Positions 60,201 through 64,000 of a stretch of 64,000 bases of DNA are shown here, one piece after another (the stretch's first letter is position 1; each line of letters opens with the position of its first letter). Below the pieces are notes generated by a model. That model was not told the DNA's origin, ran no database searches, and was given only the letters and a program-made list of their open reading frames with translations. Position numbers and translations under genes: made by a program. This DNA comes from Blastocystis sp. Blastoise (Eukaryota; Sar; Bigyra; Opalinata; Blastocystidae), in NCBI GenBank assembly GCA_039096225.1, contig JBBPEB010000030.1, positions 981,001 to 1,045,000 of the forward strand, given 5' to 3'.

Positions 60201-63200
60201 TTCTTGGTCATTCTATGGTTGTGATTATGAACGATTACATTGTATGTTATTAGATACTCATGAAGGTATGAATTGGAGTGTCTCATTTAAGAGAAAATGT
60301 TTCTATACATATCCTCATATACAATCGTATCCTATATACTTATTATATATATATAAACCTAAAATAGATAATGGATATACTATGATACTCAATCAATTAG
60401 AATTTTATATATATAATGAGAATACTATTCTTATTCCTGAATTAACATATTCTCTAAATCCTATTATTGGATATATAGGAATAGATATATCTACTTCTTA
60501 TCCTAATGATTATTATATATCATTCAGTATTATAGAAGGAACATTACCTAAAGGATTGTCTTTTAATTCCTATACAGGTATTATTGTAGGTATACCTTTA
60601 GAAACTACAGATAATAGTATTATTATTATACAAGGAAGAGATATTCGAAATGAATATAAGAATACTACATTAACTATACAAATATATACATGTATATCTC
60701 CAAATATATTATTTAAATCTGTGTTTTCTCCATCTTGGGATGATACTTATAATTCATTTTCTTATTATATTCAAGATAAAGAAACAAAAGAAATTATTGG
60801 TAATTATACTCAATATACTAAAATAGCTGATAATATAGTTTCTTATTGTCGAAAAACATTTGATTATTCTATTACGTTAATTACACAAAATGATTATGGC
60901 TGGCTTTCTTCTTCTGTTACTGTTCTATTAAAAGATGGTACGAGTGTATTTACAGGCACTTTATCTCCTTCAGAATATAAAAATGAATATTTCTTTTCTA
61001 TTTATAATGTAGTATTACCTAATGAAATACAATGGACTTATTATGATGATACTTTAACTCATAATCCTCTTCCATCTGATTGGATGAAGATAGATTATCA
61101 GCCAATAGGATGGAAAACAGCAACTATATTAAATATGTCCCCACCTCAAGGTATAACACAATATTATCGAATGAATTATTATTTTACTACATTACAGAAT
61201 ATAGCTGTTCTCTCTTATACAATAACATTAAGAGGTGGTTGTATATTATATATAAATGGAAAAGAAGCATTTCGATATGGATTAGAAAAAACTATTATAA
61301 CTCGTGATACAATATCAATATTTGATCCTTATATACCTGAAACAGTAGGTGGAAGTATTCATTTACAATTAAGTCCTGTATCTATAAATATAGGAAATAA
61401 TACTATAGCTATAGAGATACATCGTGGTAAACGTATATTTGATGATAGTATATTTAGTGCTAGTTTGGTACCTATATTAAAAGATATACGTAATCAGAAG
61501 AATGGCTATGGATATACTGGCTTTTTAGATGAAAATGAAGGAAATAGATTAGCTAATGCATTTGATAATAATAAGAATACTGTATATAAATATAGATCAC
61601 AATGTGTTGGTGTTTCTATTTCATATATTTATAATAATCAGATAAAAGAATATATTAATCGATATTCTATAAGTAATTCTTATGTGTGTAATATATATAC
61701 TCCTTCAGGATGGACATTAGAAGGTTCAAATGATAATATTAATTATACTATTATACATCAAGTAAAACAACAATATTTTACGTATTCATATGAAGAAAAA
61801 GCTTATTCTATTATAAGTGATATTCCTTATAATATATATAAGTTAACTATTGATGAATGTGAAAATAATTATCTTGAAAGTGATGAAAAATCTATATGTA
61901 CTTCAGATTTAGCTGCTCAAGTATCTGAATTCTCATTGTTTACAGGACTTGTTAATAATTATTGTACATCAATTGATGGATATCCTTCTGTTTATTATGG
62001 AGAATATTCATATAAATCTTGTGGATTGTTTTATACAGGTCAAAAGAAACGACTCTGTTCAGATAAAGGTATTTGGGATGATGAAGATAATAAGAATTGT
62101 ATTTTATCTCCTCCAACTATATTTAATTATGAACAATCTATCTATCTATTATATGCTTCAACATCTATACGTATAAATGTTCCATTTATAGATGCTCTCT
62201 ATATGAATTTCACTAGTTCTCCTTCTCTTCCTTCTTCTTTCTCATTAAATACAGCTACTGGTGTTATTACTAGTGTTCCTTCTTCTACTTATATTCCTCT
62301 TACACAATATACTATAACTGCTTCTTCTAGTCATTTTAATACTACTATATCCACAATTTTATGTATATCTGTTGCCACAGATATGAATCGTGATTTCTGT
62401 AAAGAAGATGATGTATGGTCAAGAACTTATCAAGGAAATACTACGACTATCGATTGTCCTTCTGGTTTTAGTGGCTATTATCAACGATCTTGTATTCCTC
62501 CTTCAACTCCGAATGGAATTCCTTCTTGGTCTTCTATTGAGAATCATTGTGTTTTATCTTCTAATTATATAGTTTTATCCTATCCACATTCATCTTATGT
62601 ATTTGTATTGAATCGAACTGTTTCTGTTAAACCTATAATAACTTCAGGTATCGTTGAGAAATGGTCTATTACTCCTTCTTCTCTTCCTAATGGTCTTCTA
62701 TTTAATAATGGAATTATTTCAGGAATACCTTTAATATATACAGAAAAGAATAATTATACAATAAAAGCAGAAGGTCAGTATAATAACGTTACTATTCTAT
62801 TAATAATAAGTACTGATACTTATTTATGTTTTGAAGATGGTGAATGGCCTCCAGCTAGATATAATACAGATAATTATCTTCCTTGTCCTGATGGATATAT
62901 AGGTATACGAGAACGAACATGTTTAGATTCTAAATCTTCAAAGAATTTTTATGTAACAGAAGATGGATATACTGCTATAAAATGGTATCAAGAACAATAT
63001 AATTGTAAATTGAAATCTCCTTCTATTTCTATGACTCCTTCTTATATACAAGCAGTGATTAATTCTGAATTATATCCTATTACTCCATTATGTATAGGTA
63101 TATGTACTTCATGGTCTATTATTCCTTCTCTTCCTGAAGGACTTATTATGAATGTAACTACAGGTACTATCACAGGTATACCTAAATCTCCTTATTCTGA

Positions 63201-64000
63201 ATCTATTCATATGATTATTGCTTCAAATACTGATAATTATTCATATATACCTATATCCATAACAGTAATCAATCCTCAATGTCCTGCAGAAGGTCGTTTT
63301 CCTGCTACAAATAAAGGAGAAGCAATCACTTTAGATTGTGGAGATCTATATAAAGAAGGTTCTATTACACGAATATGTAGTAATGATTATATACCTAAAT
63401 GGACTAATATATCCGATACGTGTATATATAAAACACCTGTAGTTACTTATCCTATTACTTATATTGTAGCTTATATACAAGATCCATTAATAGGAATATC
63501 TCCTAATATTCAGAATTATATTAATTCATGGACTGTAACTCCTGATTTCCCCACGGGAATCACATTGAATACGAAAAGTGGAGTTATTGAAGGAACACCT
63601 ACTATACTATCATCTTTAAAGACTTATAAAATAACTGCAAGTAATCCAGATAAGCAAGTGAGTATAGATATACAACTAGTGATTCGAGAGCATACATGTA
63701 AAGAAGAAAATGATTGGCCAGAAACTTCTATTGGTCAAACAGCTTATTTATTATGTACTTCTATTCGAACTTCTTATAGAACACGTGAATGTGTTCGTAA
63801 TGGAGTTTCTGCTCTATGGTCAAATGAAAATAGAACACGTTGTTTATTACCTTCTTCTTCTCCTTCTTCTTCTTATGTATATATAGAGTATACTATATAT
63901 ATATCAGGAATCAGAAGTGAATCGATTCAAGGAAAACAAATTTACATATTATTACATACATTAGATAGTTATTTATCTGTTTATTCTATTCCTTCTTCTC
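57233..64000 (+). CDS. Second giant modular surface protein, 5' part (continues beyond window)
   Basis: Exons 57233-57287, 57328-57541 and 57767-57876 join to a long exon from 57974 that is still open at the right edge; at least 2,135 residues. Exon 1 encodes a signal peptide (MEPIICFIALIILMSLDQSL); the mature part starts near ATCQEDT. The order mirrors the surface gene at 23478: a Cys module ending KGWSYGSYIML (counterpart of YGDGW), a beta-rich module with SSITRYYRRTIQI (counterpart of TAITRYYRHAFSL), and discoidin-like segments (SGWTLEGSNDNINYTII). Ig-like repeats with SLPKGLTLDSISGTISGYP-type signatures then alternate with four-Cys modules, for example at about 62396-62550, 62826-63010, 63278-63423 and 63698-63842. 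Predicted extracellular and adhesive. The C-terminal membrane anchor, expected from the paralogue, lies outside the window. Confidence 0.85.

Overview
The window is nuclear DNA of a very AT-rich unicellular eukaryote. The evidence is intron-dense genes with short GTATAT...TATAG introns that are often almost pure (TA)n, Ser and Asn homopolymer tracts in coding sequence, and protein families confined to eukaryotes (PP2A B56, eEF1-gamma, ubiquitin-like ER-type membrane protein, RING-H2 ligase). The lineage cannot be fixed from the sequence alone. The standard genetic code fits: TAA and TGA act as stops and no stop codon is read through. I joined exons by hand from GT-AG sites, reading phase and family conservation. 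Every multi-exon model below sums to an intact reading frame, with the coordinates given in each entry.

Layout, left to right: (1) the 3' part of a Ser/Asn-rich gene on the + strand, ending at 3987; (2) a 25-exon leucine-rich-repeat gene on the - strand, 8012 to 4615; (3) an 11-exon, 997-residue unassigned helical protein, + strand, 8967-12765; (4) a 2,780-residue surface protein on the - strand, 23478 to 13815, with signal peptide, discoidin-like, Ig-like and Cys-rich modules and one C-terminal membrane span; (5) a ubiquitin-like multi-span membrane protein, 24588-26615; (6, 7) two tandem asteroid-like XPG/FEN-fold proteins on the - strand, 30989 to 27265 and 35347 to 31807; (8) a PP2A B56 regulatory subunit with an added N-terminal PH domain, 36126-39177; (9) an intronless RidA, - strand, 39910 to 39479; (10) a 124-residue hypothetical, - strand; (11) a membrane-anchored RING-H2 protein, 41601-42901; (12) eEF1-gamma, 44755-46391; (13) a protein of at least 1,990 residues with a C-x5-R-S phosphatase-like loop, about 47314-55986; (14) a second giant surface protein, paralogous to (4), starting at 57233 and running off the right edge.

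There is no operon-like logic; gene pairs are divergent, convergent or tandem with 0.3 to 1.9 kb spacers. The observations I rate highest are the PH-B56 fusion, the two eEF1-gamma introns that lack GT at their apparent 5' ends, the LRR gene whose introns are all phase 1 except the first and often fall one per repeat, the tandem asteroid pair that differs by precise intron presence or absence, the C-x5-R-S protein, a frame-independent GC-rich motif, and a 97-nt imperfect hairpin between two convergent genes. All protein functions are by family resemblance read by eye; no database search was possible.
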